Under the pieces are notes generated by a model. The model made no database searches and was not told where the DNA came from. It saw only the letters and a program-made list of their open reading frames with translations. Both the position numbers and the translations under genes were made by a program. From contig NZ_FNNJ01000007.1 of assembly GCF_900106565.1 (NCBI RefSeq), positions 108,526 to 172,525 of the forward strand: 64,000 nt of DNA, written 5' to 3'. This document shows positions 17,998 to 27,281 of the stretch, piece after piece. How positions within the stretch are numbered: position 1 is the first letter of the stretch; each line of letters opens with the position of its first letter. This DNA comes from Lutibacter oricola. GTDB lineage: Bacteria; Bacteroidota; Bacteroidia; Flavobacteriales; Flavobacteriaceae.

Positions 17998-18432
17998 TTA
18001 TATTCTATTAACGTATTTAATTGCTTTAGTAAAGTCTTCTAAATCATTATCATTTAAAACTAAATGAATGGCTTCATCAGCAACTTTATCAACATTGTCA
18101 GTAGGGAATCCAAGACCAACGCAAATTCTTCTCAAAATTATTGCTTCATCTTTGGTTACATCATTATCTGCAAAAATTATTTTTGCGTAATCATGTAACA
18201 GTTCAATTCTATCGTCATACCCATGAGGTGTTGTAGTAGGGTAATCTTTATAATTCTTTAATACATCTACAACTTTATCATCTAATATATGTAGTTTACT
18301 AGCAACTCTTTTTAATAGTTTTTCTTCACCTTCAGTAATTACTCCATCAGCCATTGCAAGCTTAACAACACTAGCAAAATGATTAATATTATGCTGTTGA
18401 TCTCCGCTTAAATTAAAATTTGAAATACTCAT
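17998..18432 (-). CDS. TerB-like protein, copy 1
   Basis: A 144-residue all-helical protein: HFASVVKLAMADGVITEGEEKLLKRVASKL is the TerB/DjlA-type Asp/Glu-rich helical pair, repeated loosely from about 95 (NDVTKDEAIILRRICVGLGF). TerB domains bind metal or sit in membrane stress complexes, but no other ter gene is present, so function here is open. The start is the ATG at 18432; an upstream TTG at 18453 is part of the promoter motif. It is a paralog of the gene at 18510-18938, about 80 bases upstream, with its own promoter. Confidence 0.85.
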   Translation of the reverse strand: MSISNFNLSGDQQHNINHFASVVKLAMADGVITEGEEKLLKRVASKLHILDDKVVDVLKNYKDYPTTTPHGYDDRIELLHDYAKIIFADNDVTKDEAIILRRICVGLGFPTDNVDKVADEAIHLVLNDNDLEDFTKAIKYVNRI

Positions 18433-18450
18433 TTTTTTGATTTTTAGAGA

Positions 18451-18458
18451 CAAATATA
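18451..18458 (-). promoter_or_regulatory. -7 promoter element TATATTTG, TerB copy 1
   Basis: TAnnTTTG on the minus strand, 18 bases before the ATG at 18432. Its final TTG is in frame with the gene and could be mistaken for a start codon. Confidence 0.6.
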
Positions 18459-18509
18459 ACCAAACATATAAAATAACAGCAATTTATATTATTTATCATA
18501 ATTTTCTAA

Positions 18510-18938
18510 TTAACATACATTTCTAATTTCCCGTTTAAAATCATCCATTTCTGGCTCTCTTATAAAAAATTGAATTGCAGCTTTAACAACCACCTTAGCC
18601 TTTTCTACCGGAAAACCTAAACCAATAGCAATTCTATTCATTATCGAGGCTTTATCAACCGTTAATTTTCTATCTATAAATAACATTTTAGTTAAATCAA
18701 ATAAACGCTCCAGCCTATCATCAAAATTAACAGCGCAACTAATAGGGTAACGTGCTGGATTACTTAATATTGCCTTAAATTCATTTTTAGTAATATTTAA
18801 TCTTCTAGCCAATCGATTCAATAAAATTGCTTCATTATCGTCAATTTTGTTATCACGCAATGCAAGTCTAACTATTGCGGCAAAATGTCCAATATTTCTT
18901 TCGTGTAACCCTGTTGGATATAGATCTGAAATAGACAT
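18510..18938 (-). CDS. TerB-like protein, copy 2
   Basis: A 142-residue paralog of the neighbouring gene: MSISDLYPTGLHERNIGHFAAIVRLALRDNKID matches MSISNFNLSGDQQHNINHFASVVKLAMADGVIT. Both keep the same pattern through RRLNITKNEF, NFDDRLERLFDLTKMLFIDRKLT and the GLGFP motif. The copy is more basic and has lost several acidic residues of the usual TerB metal-site region (ADGVITEGEE becomes RDNKIDDNEA), so any metal binding may differ. It is divergent from mfd (+) across an 88-base gap. Confidence 0.83.
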   Translation of the reverse strand: MSISDLYPTGLHERNIGHFAAIVRLALRDNKIDDNEAILLNRLARRLNITKNEFKAILSNPARYPISCAVNFDDRLERLFDLTKMLFIDRKLTVDKASIMNRIAIGLGFPVEKAKVVVKAAIQFFIREPEMDDFKREIRNVC

Positions 18939-19002
18939 AATATTACTTTTATAAGGTTCTATTATAAATTTACGAATTATTTTTGGTTTTTACATAAAAT
19001 AC

Positions 19003-19010
19003 TACCTTTG
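19003..19010 (+). promoter_or_regulatory. Promoter of mfd, TACCTTTG with upstream TTTG
   Basis: The -7 element TACCTTTG lies 16 bases before the mfd start. A TTTG at 18982-18985 sits 17 bases upstream, acceptable spacing for a Bacteroidota -33 element. One of the few promoters here with both parts visible. Confidence 0.6.
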
Positions 19011-19026
19011 ACAAAATTTAAAATAG

Positions 19027-22000
19027 TTGAGCAAACAAACTATACTTAAAAACTACGAGCAAATTGTTCAGCAGAAACAGTTAGCTCCCTTACTTTCACA
19101 ACAAAAATGTCATCTTCAAATTTCGAATTTGGTTGGGTCGTCATTGTCTTTTGTTATTTCAGAAAGTTTTAAAAGTCTAGAGAAACCTTATCTTTTAATT
19201 TTTAACGACAAAGAAGAAGCCGCTTATTATTTAAACGATTTTGAAAATCTTTTAAACGAAAAAGATGTGCTTTTTTATCCTGGTTCTTACCGAAGACCTT
19301 ATCAAATTGAAGAAGTAGATAACGCTAATGTTTTATTACGTTCTGAAGTTCTAAATCGAATCAATTCAAGAAAAAAACCAGCGTTAATTGTAACATATCC
19401 TGATGCGCTATTTGAACAGGTTGTTACCAAAGCAGAGTTAAATAGAAACACACTTAAAATTAATGTAGGTGACGATTTAAATCTCGATTTTGTAAACGAA
19501 ACATTATTCGAGTATAATTTTAATCGAGTTGACTTTGTTACCGAACCTGGAGATTTTTCTGTTCGTGGCGGAATTATTGATGTTTTCTCATACTCGCACG
19601 ATGAGCCTTATAGAATTGAATTTTTTGGTGATGAAGTTGATAGCATACGTACTTTTGATGTAGAAACGCAATTATCTACCGAAAAATTAAAGAAAATAAG
19701 TATTCTACCAAATGTTGAAGACAAAACATTGGATGAAAAACGAGAAAACTTTATAAAATACATTGCTAACGATACCATTGTTTTTTCTAAAAACAAAAGC
19801 CTTTTATTAAGTAGACTAAACAAACTATTTTTAAAAGCAGAAGATGCTTTTGAAAAGCTAAACACAGCTATAAACCACTCAAAACCAACTGAATTATTTT
19901 GTAATGGTGAGCTTATTGAAAATCAATTAAAAGAACTTTCTTTTGTTGAATTTTCAACCTTAAAAACTTCAGAAAAAAATATTTCTTTTAACACAAAACC
20001 TCAACCTTCATTTAACAAACAATTTGATTTATTAATTGAAGATTTTCTAAAAAACACAGAAAAAGGTTTTGACAATTATCTTTTCTGCGATTCTCAAAAA
20101 CAAGCAGATAGGTTTGATGAAATTTTTAAGGATGTAGAGCAAGAGTTAACATACAAAACCATTGTTTTTCCACTATATCAAGGTTTTATTGATGTTGAAA
20201 ATAAAATGGTTTGCTATACAGATCATCAAATTTTTGAGCGCTACCATAAGTTTAGACTTAAAAATGGGTTCGCCAAAAAACAATCAATAACATTAAAAGA
20301 ATTAACCAATTTAGAAGTTGGAGATTTTGTTACACATATAGATCACGGAATTGGAAAATTTGGTGGGCTACAAAAAATAGATGTTGAAGGTAACAAGCAA
20401 GAAGCTATAAAACTTATTTATGGCGAGAGAGATATTTTATACATAAGTATTCACTCGCTTCATAAAATTAGCAAATATTCTGGTAAAGATGGTACAGCAC
20501 CAAAATTATATAAACTAGGTTCGGGTGCTTGGAAAAAACTAAAACAAAAAACTAAAACACGTATTCGTCATATTGCATTTAATTTAATTGAACTATATGC
20601 AAAACGTAAAATTAAAAAAGGTTTTCAATACAATCCAGATAGTTATTTACAGCACGAATTAGAAGCTAGTTTTTTATACGAAGATACTCCAGATCAACTT
20701 ACTTCTACCCAAGATGTAAAAAAGGATATGGAAAGCGAACAACCAATGGATCGACTAGTTTGTGGCGATGTTGGTTTTGGTAAAACTGAAATTGCCATTA
20801 GAGCTGCATTTAAAGCTGTAGACAATGGTAAACAAGTTGCCATTTTAGTACCAACTACTATTTTGGCATTTCAGCATTTTAAAACTTTTACAAAGCGTTT
20901 AGAAGATTTCCCAGTTACGGTAGATTATTTAAACAGATTTAGAACCGCAAAACAACGTCGTGGTGTTATTGAAGGCTTAGCTGATGGAAGTGTAGATATT
21001 GTAATTGGAACACATCAATTAACCAATAATTCAATTCAATTTAAAGATTTAGGTTTACTTATTATTGATGAAGAACAAAAATTTGGTGTTGCCGTAAAAG
21101 ACAAGTTAAAAACCATAAAGGAAGATGTTGACACATTAACTTTAACCGCAACACCAATTCCAAGAACCTTACAGTTTAGCTTAATGGCAGCGCGTGATTT
21201 ATCGGTTATAAATACACCACCTCCAAATAGAGTTCCTATAGAAAGTAATGTTATTCGTTTTTCTGAAGAAACTGTTAGAGATGCTATTCGTTATGAAATT
21301 CAACGTGGAGGGCAAGCATTTTTTATTCATAATAGAATAGAAAACATTACAGAAGTTGCTGGAATGTTACAACGCCTTGTTCCTGATGCTAAAATAGGTA
21401 TTGGTCACGGACAAATGGACGGTAAAAAGTTAGAAGAATTAATGCTAGCTTTTATTAATAACGAATTTGATGTATTGGTTTCAACAACCATTATTGAAAG
21501 TGGTTTAGATGTTCCAAACGCAAATACAATCTTCATTAACAATGCAAATAATTTTGGACTATCCGATCTTCATCAAATGCGAGGGCGTGTTGGTAGATCT
21601 AACAAAAAAGCATTCTGTTATTTTATTACTCCGCCATATCATATGATGAGTGATGATGCTAGAAAACGTATTGAAGCCATTTCTATGTTTACCGATTTAG
21701 GCAGTGGAATTAACATTGCTATGAAAGATTTAGAAATTCGTGGCGCTGGAGATTTATTAGGCGGTGAACAAAGTGGTTTTATTAATGACATAGGTTTTGA
21801 TGCGTATCAAAAAATACTGAATGAAACCATTGAAGAATTGAAAGAAAACGAGTTTAAAGAGCTATACAAAGGAGAAAAAACTGACAAACCAAAAGAGTAT
21901 GTAAAAGAAATTCAGATTGATACTGATTTTGAAATTCTTTTCCCAGATGACTATATCAATGTAATTTCAGAAAGATTAAATCAATACAACGAGTTAGCTA

Positions 22001-22359
22001 CTTTAAAAACCGAAGAAGAATTACTTCAATTTGAAAAAGAATTAATAGACCGTTTTGGCGAATTACCAACTCAAGTAGTTGATTTATTAAACAGTGTTCG
22101 CATAAAATGGATAGCTAAAAACTTAGGTATTGAACGTTTAATTTTGAAGAAAAAAAGAATGATTTGCTATTTCTTGTCAAATCAACAAAGTGAGTTTTAC
22201 AACACACCAACTTTTACACAAGTTTTAAAATTTGTACAAAGCAACCCAACAACTTGTGTTATGAAAGAAAAAGAAACAAAAAGCGGTTTACGTTTATTGT
22301 TAACTTTTATACGTATTGATTCTGTTGAAAAAGCACTAAGCGAACTTCAAAAAATTTAA
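19027..22359 (+). CDS. mfd: Transcription-repair coupling factor
   Basis: Displaces RNA polymerase stalled at lesions and recruits UvrA. The 1110 residues contain the UvrB-homology N-terminus (GSSLSFVISESF, RGGIIDVFSYSHDEPYRIEF), the RNA polymerase interaction domain (VGDFVTHIDHGIGKFGGL), the RecG-like translocase with Walker A GDVGFGKTE, DEEQ in IIDEEQKFGV, TATPIPRTL, and HQMRGRVGRS, then the C-terminal TRCF domain. The start is TTG at 19027: a stop lies one codon upstream and no ATG occurs in the conserved first 70 residues. The ATG of the EamA gene abuts its stop. Confidence 0.96.
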   Translation: MSKQTILKNYEQIVQQKQLAPLLSQQKCHLQISNLVGSSLSFVISESFKSLEKPYLLIFNDKEEAAYYLNDFENLLNEKDVLFYPGSYRRPYQIEEVDNANVLLRSEVLNRINSRKKPALIVTYPDALFEQVVTKAELNRNTLKINVGDDLNLDFVNETLFEYNFNRVDFVTEPGDFSVRGGIIDVFSYSHDEPYRIEFFGDEVDSIRTFDVETQLSTEKLKKISILPNVEDKTLDEKRENFIKYIANDTIVFSKNKSLLLSRLNKLFLKAEDAFEKLNTAINHSKPTELFCNGELIENQLKELSFVEFSTLKTSEKNISFNTKPQPSFNKQFDLLIEDFLKNTEKGFDNYLFCDSQKQADRFDEIFKDVEQELTYKTIVFPLYQGFIDVENKMVCYTDHQIFERYHKFRLKNGFAKKQSITLKELTNLEVGDFVTHIDHGIGKFGGLQKIDVEGNKQEAIKLIYGERDILYISIHSLHKISKYSGKDGTAPKLYKLGSGAWKKLKQKTKTRIRHIAFNLIELYAKRKIKKGFQYNPDSYLQHELEASFLYEDTPDQLTSTQDVKKDMESEQPMDRLVCGDVGFGKTEIAIRAAFKAVDNGKQVAILVPTTILAFQHFKTFTKRLEDFPVTVDYLNRFRTAKQRRGVIEGLADGSVDIVIGTHQLTNNSIQFKDLGLLIIDEEQKFGVAVKDKLKTIKEDVDTLTLTATPIPRTLQFSLMAARDLSVINTPPPNRVPIESNVIRFSEETVRDAIRYEIQRGGQAFFIHNRIENITEVAGMLQRLVPDAKIGIGHGQMDGKKLEELMLAFINNEFDVLVSTTIIESGLDVPNANTIFINNANNFGLSDLHQMRGRVGRSNKKAFCYFITPPYHMMSDDARKRIEAISMFTDLGSGINIAMKDLEIRGAGDLLGGEQSGFINDIGFDAYQKILNETIEELKENEFKELYKGEKTDKPKEYVKEIQIDTDFEILFPDDYINVISERLNQYNELATLKTEEELLQFEKELIDRFGELPTQVVDLLNSVRIKWIAKNLGIERLILKKKRMICYFLSNQQSEFYNTPTFTQVLKFVQSNPTTCVMKEKETKSGLRLLLTFIRIDSVEKALSELQKI

Positions 22360-23220
22360 ATGAAAAACCAACATTTAAAAAACATATTAGAATTAAACAT
22401 TGCTGTAATGTTTATTAGTACTTCCGGTGTTTTTGGAAGAGCAATATCTTTAACACCTTCTATTACAATTTGGTGGAGATGTTTTTTTGCCACTATATTT
22501 ATTGGTGCATACTGTTGGCACAAAAAATACAGCTTTAAAATTGAAAACAAAAAAGACGGCTATAATCTTATAATTAGTGGCTTTTTTCTTGGGACACATT
22601 GGGTAACTTATTTTTATTCGCTACAACTATCAAACGTAGCAATTGGAATGCTTTCTCTATTTACGTATCCTGTAATTACAGCTTTATTAGAGCCTTTATT
22701 TTTCAAATCTAAGTTGAACAAAATTCAGTTATTATTAGGTCTTTTAGTTTTAGTTGGAATCTACTTTTTAACCCCAGAAATGAATCTAGATAATAATTAC
22801 ACAAAAGGAGTAATATGGGGAGTAATTTCAGCAGTTTTTTATTCGTTAAGAAATATTCTTACAAAAAAGAATTTATCGCATTTTAATGGTTCAAAAGTTA
22901 TGTTTTACCAGCTTTTAGTAATTCTAGCTTTACTTTGGCCTGTGTTTTTTACATTCAACTTTAATCCAAAAACATCAGACTGGGCTCAATTACTTGGTTT
23001 AGCATTAATTACAACTGCAATTGGACATAGTATGTTTGTGGGCGTTTTTAAAAACTTTACCATTAGTACAGTGAGTATTATGAGTAGCATTGGCCCTATA
23101 TTTGGAATTATTTTCGGCCTCATTTTTTTGCACGAAATACCAGCTTCAAAAACTATAATTGGTGGAATTTTAATTTTAACCACTGTTGTTATTGAAGGTT
23201 TCACTTCGAGAAAAAGTTAA
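22360..23220 (+). CDS. EamA/DMT family transporter
   Basis: Inner-membrane permease of the drug/metabolite transporter superfamily, 286 residues with about ten hydrophobic segments in two EamA halves (about 10-135 and 147-282). GTHWVTYFYSLQLSNVAIGML and the second-half AIGHSMFVGVFKNFTISTVSIMSSIGPIFGIIFG are typical. The substrate is unknown; it may be an amino acid or metabolite exporter. The ATG follows the mfd stop with no gap, so it is translated from the same message. Confidence 0.92.
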   Translation: MKNQHLKNILELNIAVMFISTSGVFGRAISLTPSITIWWRCFFATIFIGAYCWHKKYSFKIENKKDGYNLIISGFFLGTHWVTYFYSLQLSNVAIGMLSLFTYPVITALLEPLFFKSKLNKIQLLLGLLVLVGIYFLTPEMNLDNNYTKGVIWGVISAVFYSLRNILTKKNLSHFNGSKVMFYQLLVILALLWPVFFTFNFNPKTSDWAQLLGLALITTAIGHSMFVGVFKNFTISTVSIMSSIGPIFGIIFGLIFLHEIPASKTIIGGILILTTVVIEGFTSRKS

Positions 23221-23282
23221 CTTTCTTAACAAAAAATTAACTTTTTGGCATAATATTTGCTGTTTTATTAAAAACTTATGCT

Positions 23283-23687
23283 ATGAGTAAATATTTAAAA
23301 AATTCAATTAATTGTACCCTTTTTCGGAATACCTTTTTTCGAAAAAATATTAGGGAAAACGAATTTCACAAATTAACTTTTCTTGCACTATCAATTGCAC
23401 TCAGTGGAACACTTTTAAGCTGTAATAGTAAATTACAAGAACAGCAACAACCTATTGAAAAACTTACGTTTTCTGAAGATATTGTTAAGGAATTAAAAGA
23501 AGAATTAGATATCACAAAAAAGCAACTTAGCTATAAAAAACAATTACCAGAACTTAAAGAATCGATTATTTTAAATACTGAAGAAACCAAACTAATACCA
23601 TCAGAAGAATACATTGAATATAGAATAGAAAATAATGGCTTTATAAATCTAAATTATTTTTCACCTATCGCATTTAATGTAGAATAA
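23283..23687 (+). CDS. Hypothetical lipoprotein
   Basis: I do not recognise this 134-residue protein. It has an unusually long basic N-terminus, then a hydrophobic run (about 31-46, LTFLALSIALSGTLLS) ending in a lipobox LLSC with Cys47. After the cysteine comes an acidic/basic, probably partly helical region (KLTFSEDIVKELKEELDITKKQL, about 60-82). It ends with FINLNYFSPIAFNVE. The long pre-lipobox segment suggests that the true start may be later, but no ATG is available before the hydrophobic stretch. It is convergent with the HAD gene, one base apart. Confidence 0.7.
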   Translation: MSKYLKNSINCTLFRNTFFRKNIRENEFHKLTFLALSIALSGTLLSCNSKLQEQQQPIEKLTFSEDIVKELKEELDITKKQLSYKKQLPELKESIILNTEETKLIPSEEYIEYRIENNGFINLNYFSPIAFNVE

Positions 23688-23688
23688 A

Positions 23689-24285
23689 TTAGATTTTAAA
23701 CTCAATTTTAAAATAGTCGTTTATATCTATAACTTGCATTCCTGCAGTTTTGGCAGCTTGTATACCTAAAATTCCGTCTTCAAAAATAAGACAGTCTTTT
23801 GGATCAACACTCATTAACTCTGCACATTTTAAAAATGTTTCAGGGTGAGGTTTTGGTTTTGTAATATCATCTGATGTTATTACAATATCAAAATATTGCT
23901 TCAAATTAGTTATATCTAAGGTTTGCTTTGCACCTCCACCAGTACTACCTGTTCCAATAGCCATTGGTAAAACACCAAAATATTGCCTAACAACATTTGC
24001 AACAACTTCAATTTCTTTAGTTAAATGCGAAACCTCATGAAAATATTCACCTTTTAATTTCCCAACTTCCTGAACATTCATTGAAGTATTATATAATTCA
24101 TTCAACTTTTCAATTGTTGCCCAACGCGACATTCCTGTTAAACTTAAAAACAGTTCAGCAGTAAAATCTATACCAAAAGGAGATACAGCTCTTCGCCAAG
24201 CTTGAAAATGGTTTTGCATAGTATCTGCCAATGTTCCATCCAAATCAAAAATAAGCGCTTTAGCAGTTGAAGGTATTTTAATCAT
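23689..24285 (-). CDS. HAD family hydrolase (beta-phosphoglucomutase-like)
   Basis: Phosphatase or phosphomutase of the haloacid dehalogenase superfamily; the substrate is unknown. HAD motif I is FDLDGTLADTM near the N-terminus, motif II is the GTGSTGGG segment, motif III is Lys in TKPKPHPETF and motif IV is EDGILGIQAAKTAGM. A cap domain is inserted between motif I and motif II (subclass IA). The start is the ATG at 24285 (MIKIPSTAKALIFDLDG, 198 residues); an ATG at 24313-24315 would add ten poorly conserved residues. Probably a sugar-phosphate phosphatase, at most a guess. Confidence 0.9.
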   Translation of the reverse strand: MIKIPSTAKALIFDLDGTLADTMQNHFQAWRRAVSPFGIDFTAELFLSLTGMSRWATIEKLNELYNTSMNVQEVGKLKGEYFHEVSHLTKEIEVVANVVRQYFGVLPMAIGTGSTGGGAKQTLDITNLKQYFDIVITSDDITKPKPHPETFLKCAELMSVDPKDCLIFEDGILGIQAAKTAGMQVIDINDYFKIEFKI

Positions 24286-24467
24286 AATTTTTAAATATGC
24301 TGTAAAATTAACCATAAATTAGTTCTAGACCTTGTTATTTATCAATTCTTAATAATTATTTATGATGTATAAAATAATTTATAAAAATTACTTTCAATAC
24401 GTTTAAAATAAAATTATTACTTTTACAAAACTCAATTAAACGTATTTTTTACATTTATAAATCAATT

Positions 24468-26021
24468 ATGAAATATTTAAGCACAATTTTAACCTTATTA
24501 ATGGTTTCAATAGTAATTAGCTGTAAAGACGCAAAGCCTGTTGAAGCTAAAAAAGAAACTAAGAAACAACCTAACATTGTTGTAATTTACACTGATGATT
24601 TAGGTTACGGAGATGTTAGCGCTAACGGCGCAACAGAAATTAACACGCCAAACATTGACAAATTAGCTAATGGTGGTGTTAGATTTACAAACGGATATGC
24701 TACTTCGGCAACATGTACACCAAGTAGATATGGATTACTTACGGGAGTTTACCCTTGGAGAAACAAACAAGCTAAAATTTTACCAGGAACCGCACCGTTA
24801 ATTATTTCTACAGAGCAAACTACTATTCCAAAAATGTTAAAAACTAAAGGATACCATACTGGTATTGTTGGTAAATGGCATTTAGGTCTAGGATCTGGTA
24901 TGGTAAACTGGAACGAAAGAGTTTCACCTGGACCAAATGAAGTTGGATTTGACTATGCTTATATTATGGCAGCAACACAAGATCGTGTTCCTACTGTATA
25001 TATTGAAAATGGCGATGTTGTAGGTTTAGACAAAAATGATCCTATTAAAATTGACTACAAAAACAATTTTGAAGGTCAGCCAACTGGTAAAGACAATCCT
25101 GAGTTAACTAAAATGAAATGGCACCACGGACACAATAGCACTATTGTAAATGGAATTCCAAGAATTGGATACATGAAAGGTGGAGAAGCCGCAAAATGGA
25201 CTGATGAAGATATGGCAGACCATTTTTTAAAAGGGGCTCAAAACTATGTGAAACAACATAAAAACGAACCTTTCTTTTTATACTACGCAATGCAACAACC
25301 ACACGTACCACGTACACCTCACCCAAGATTTGTCGGAAAATCTGGAATGGGACCTCGTGGAGATGTAATTGTTGAAGCTGACTGGTGTATTGGTGAATTC
25401 ATTAAAACATTAGAAGAAGAAGGTTTATTAGAAAATACATTAATTGTATTCTCAAGTGACAATGGTCCTGTTTTAAATGATGGTTATTTTGATGATGCAG
25501 TTGAAAAATTAGGAAAACATACTCCAACAGGAGGTTTAAGAGGTGGTAAATACAGTTTATTTGAAGCTGGTACTAAAGTTCCATTTATAACTTACTGGAA
25601 AGGAAAAATTCAACCAACAGTATCTGATGCTTTAGTTTGTCAATTAGATTTATTGTCTTCAATTTCAAAATTAGTTGGTAGTGATATTACTACCGATGAT
25701 AGTCAAGATATTTTAGATGCATTTATGGGTAAGAGCAAAACTGCTAGAAAAGACTTAGTATTAGAAGCAAACAGAAAAACTGCTTACCGTAATGGTGATT
25801 GGGCTTTAATTCCTCCATACAAAGGAAGTCACCTTTTAAAAGAAGTTAATATTGAAATTGGAAATTCTAGCGATTACCAACTATACAATATTAAAGACGA
25901 TAGAAGTCAACAAAAAAACCTTGCTACATCAAATCCTGATAAATTAGCTGAAATGATTGCCAGTTACACCGCAATTAGAGGTACAGAAAAAGAAGAAATT
26001 AAAGAAGTTAAATTAAAATAA
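24468..26021 (+). CDS. Secreted arylsulfatase-type sulfatase (lipoprotein)
   Basis: Sulfatase of the S1 family, 517 residues. Lipoprotein signal with Cys19 (VISC), so probably anchored in the membrane. The formylglycine site is Cys83 in CTPSR, followed by GLLTG, matching the C-x-P-x-R signature of Cys-type sulfatases that need a separate maturase. Metal ligands are Asp43-Asp44 (YTDDLGYGD) and the later SSDNGPV. The C-terminal region has WALIPPYKGSHL and YQLYNIKDDRSQQKNL, the typical sulfatase C-domain. Likely removes sulfate from an algal or animal polysaccharide; no SusC/SusD pair is nearby. Close to a terminator at 26042-26077. Confidence 0.92.
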   Translation: MKYLSTILTLLMVSIVISCKDAKPVEAKKETKKQPNIVVIYTDDLGYGDVSANGATEINTPNIDKLANGGVRFTNGYATSATCTPSRYGLLTGVYPWRNKQAKILPGTAPLIISTEQTTIPKMLKTKGYHTGIVGKWHLGLGSGMVNWNERVSPGPNEVGFDYAYIMAATQDRVPTVYIENGDVVGLDKNDPIKIDYKNNFEGQPTGKDNPELTKMKWHHGHNSTIVNGIPRIGYMKGGEAAKWTDEDMADHFLKGAQNYVKQHKNEPFFLYYAMQQPHVPRTPHPRFVGKSGMGPRGDVIVEADWCIGEFIKTLEEEGLLENTLIVFSSDNGPVLNDGYFDDAVEKLGKHTPTGGLRGGKYSLFEAGTKVPFITYWKGKIQPTVSDALVCQLDLLSSISKLVGSDITTDDSQDILDAFMGKSKTARKDLVLEANRKTAYRNGDWALIPPYKGSHLLKEVNIEIGNSSDYQLYNIKDDRSQQKNLATSNPDKLAEMIASYTAIRGTEKEEIKEVKLK

Positions 26022-26041
26022 CATTCAAAATTTATAATTCT

Positions 26042-26077
26042 AAAAAGCTCAGCTTGTTTTAACAAGCTGGGCTTTTT
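26042..26077. terminator. Bidirectional terminator, sulfatase/dprA
   Basis: Inverted repeat with 17-base arms (one G-U), loop TT. A-run before and T-run after serve both directions between the convergent sulfatase and dprA genes. Confidence 0.85.
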
Positions 26078-26081
26078 GTTT

Positions 26082-27185
26082 TTAAATTGCTTCAAATACT
26101 TTACCAGGCAATGGTTTTACAACACCTTTCATTTCAAGATTAAATAATATCGAAGCTATTTTATGAATAGGCATTTTACAATTAACTGAAATTACATCTA
26201 ATAGTTCTTTTCCATTTTCTAGTAAAAAATCATAAATTAATTGCTCTGTTTCATCTAGCTCTACAAACAACTGTTTTTGAATTACTTTCTGTTCTTTTTC
26301 ACTAGAACGCCAATTTAACATTTCAATTAAATCATTTGCAGAGTTTAAAATAGCCGCCTTATTTCTCATAATTAGATCGTTACAACCCTTACTATAAGTA
26401 TCCGTTGTTCTTCCTGGCACAGCAAACACATCTCTATTGTAAGAGTTTGCAATATCTGCAGTAACTAAAGAACCTCCTTTATCTGCAGATTCTATAACAA
26501 TAGTTGCTTCAGAAATACCCGCTACTATTCTATTTCGTTTTAAAAAATTCTCCCGAATTAGTTCGTCATTATGCCAAAAATCGGTTATAAAGCCACCATT
26601 TTCATTTATTTCTGAAACATATTTTTTATGTGATTTAGGATAAATCTCTTCAAATCCATGTGCCAAAACTCCAATTGTTTGTAATTTGTTTTTTATAGCT
26701 GCTTTATGCGCACAAATATCTACACCATAAGCAAAACCGCTTACTATTATTGGATCAAACTCTTTCAAGTTGGCAATTAAATCTTCACAAAAAGCTCTAC
26801 CGTAGCTCGTAATTTTTCGAGTACCTACAATACTAATTATTGGTTGAGAATTAAAATTTATATTTCCATCTTTAAAAATTAAAATAGGCGCATCTACACA
26901 ATGTTTTAATTTTTCTGGATAATTTTCATCTAAAAAATAATTAACTTCAATATTATTTTGCTGAATGTATTTTAGCTCTTTATCTGCCTCAATTAAATTC
27001 TCCTTATCGAATAAATGTTTGGTTTTATAACTACCTATTCCATTAATTTTTTCGATGTTTTGTTTCTTTTCATTCAGCACACTTTTTGCACTTCCGCAGT
27101 GCGCTATTAACTTTTTAGCATTGGTATCGCCAATTCCTTTAGCCCTTTGTAAGGCCAAAATATAGCGTAAATCTTCTTCTAGCAT
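26082..27185 (-). CDS. dprA: DNA-processing protein DprA
   Basis: Loads RecA on incoming single-stranded DNA in natural transformation. The 367 residues start with a helical HhH-like N-terminus, followed by the Rossmann-like DprA/Smf core with GTRKITSYGR, SGFAYGVDICAHKAAI, GVLAHGFEEIYPKSHK and the late DVFAVPGRTTDTYSKGCNDLI. A winged-helix C-terminal domain is visible from about 300. Single gene, divergent from the HU/SPOR gene. Competence genes are not adjacent, so DprA may act on foreign DNA or in other recombination. Confidence 0.95.
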   Translation of the reverse strand: MLEEDLRYILALQRAKGIGDTNAKKLIAHCGSAKSVLNEKKQNIEKINGIGSYKTKHLFDKENLIEADKELKYIQQNNIEVNYFLDENYPEKLKHCVDAPILIFKDGNINFNSQPIISIVGTRKITSYGRAFCEDLIANLKEFDPIIVSGFAYGVDICAHKAAIKNKLQTIGVLAHGFEEIYPKSHKKYVSEINENGGFITDFWHNDELIRENFLKRNRIVAGISEATIVIESADKGGSLVTADIANSYNRDVFAVPGRTTDTYSKGCNDLIMRNKAAILNSANDLIEMLNWRSSEKEQKVIQKQLFVELDETEQLIYDFLLENGKELLDVISVNCKMPIHKIASILFNLEMKGVVKPLPGKVFEAI

Positions 27186-27268
27186 ATTTTAACAATTTGA
27201 GTTTCAATATATAAAATTATTGTTAATAAAATTTTTAATAACTCTTTAAAATTATCTTGCTTTTAATC

Positions 27269-27276
27269 TATATTTG
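27269..27276 (+). promoter_or_regulatory. -7 promoter element TATATTTG, HU/SPOR gene
   Basis: TAnnTTTG five bases before the ATG at 27282, giving an almost leaderless message. Confidence 0.6.
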
Positions 27277-27281
27277 TTTTG

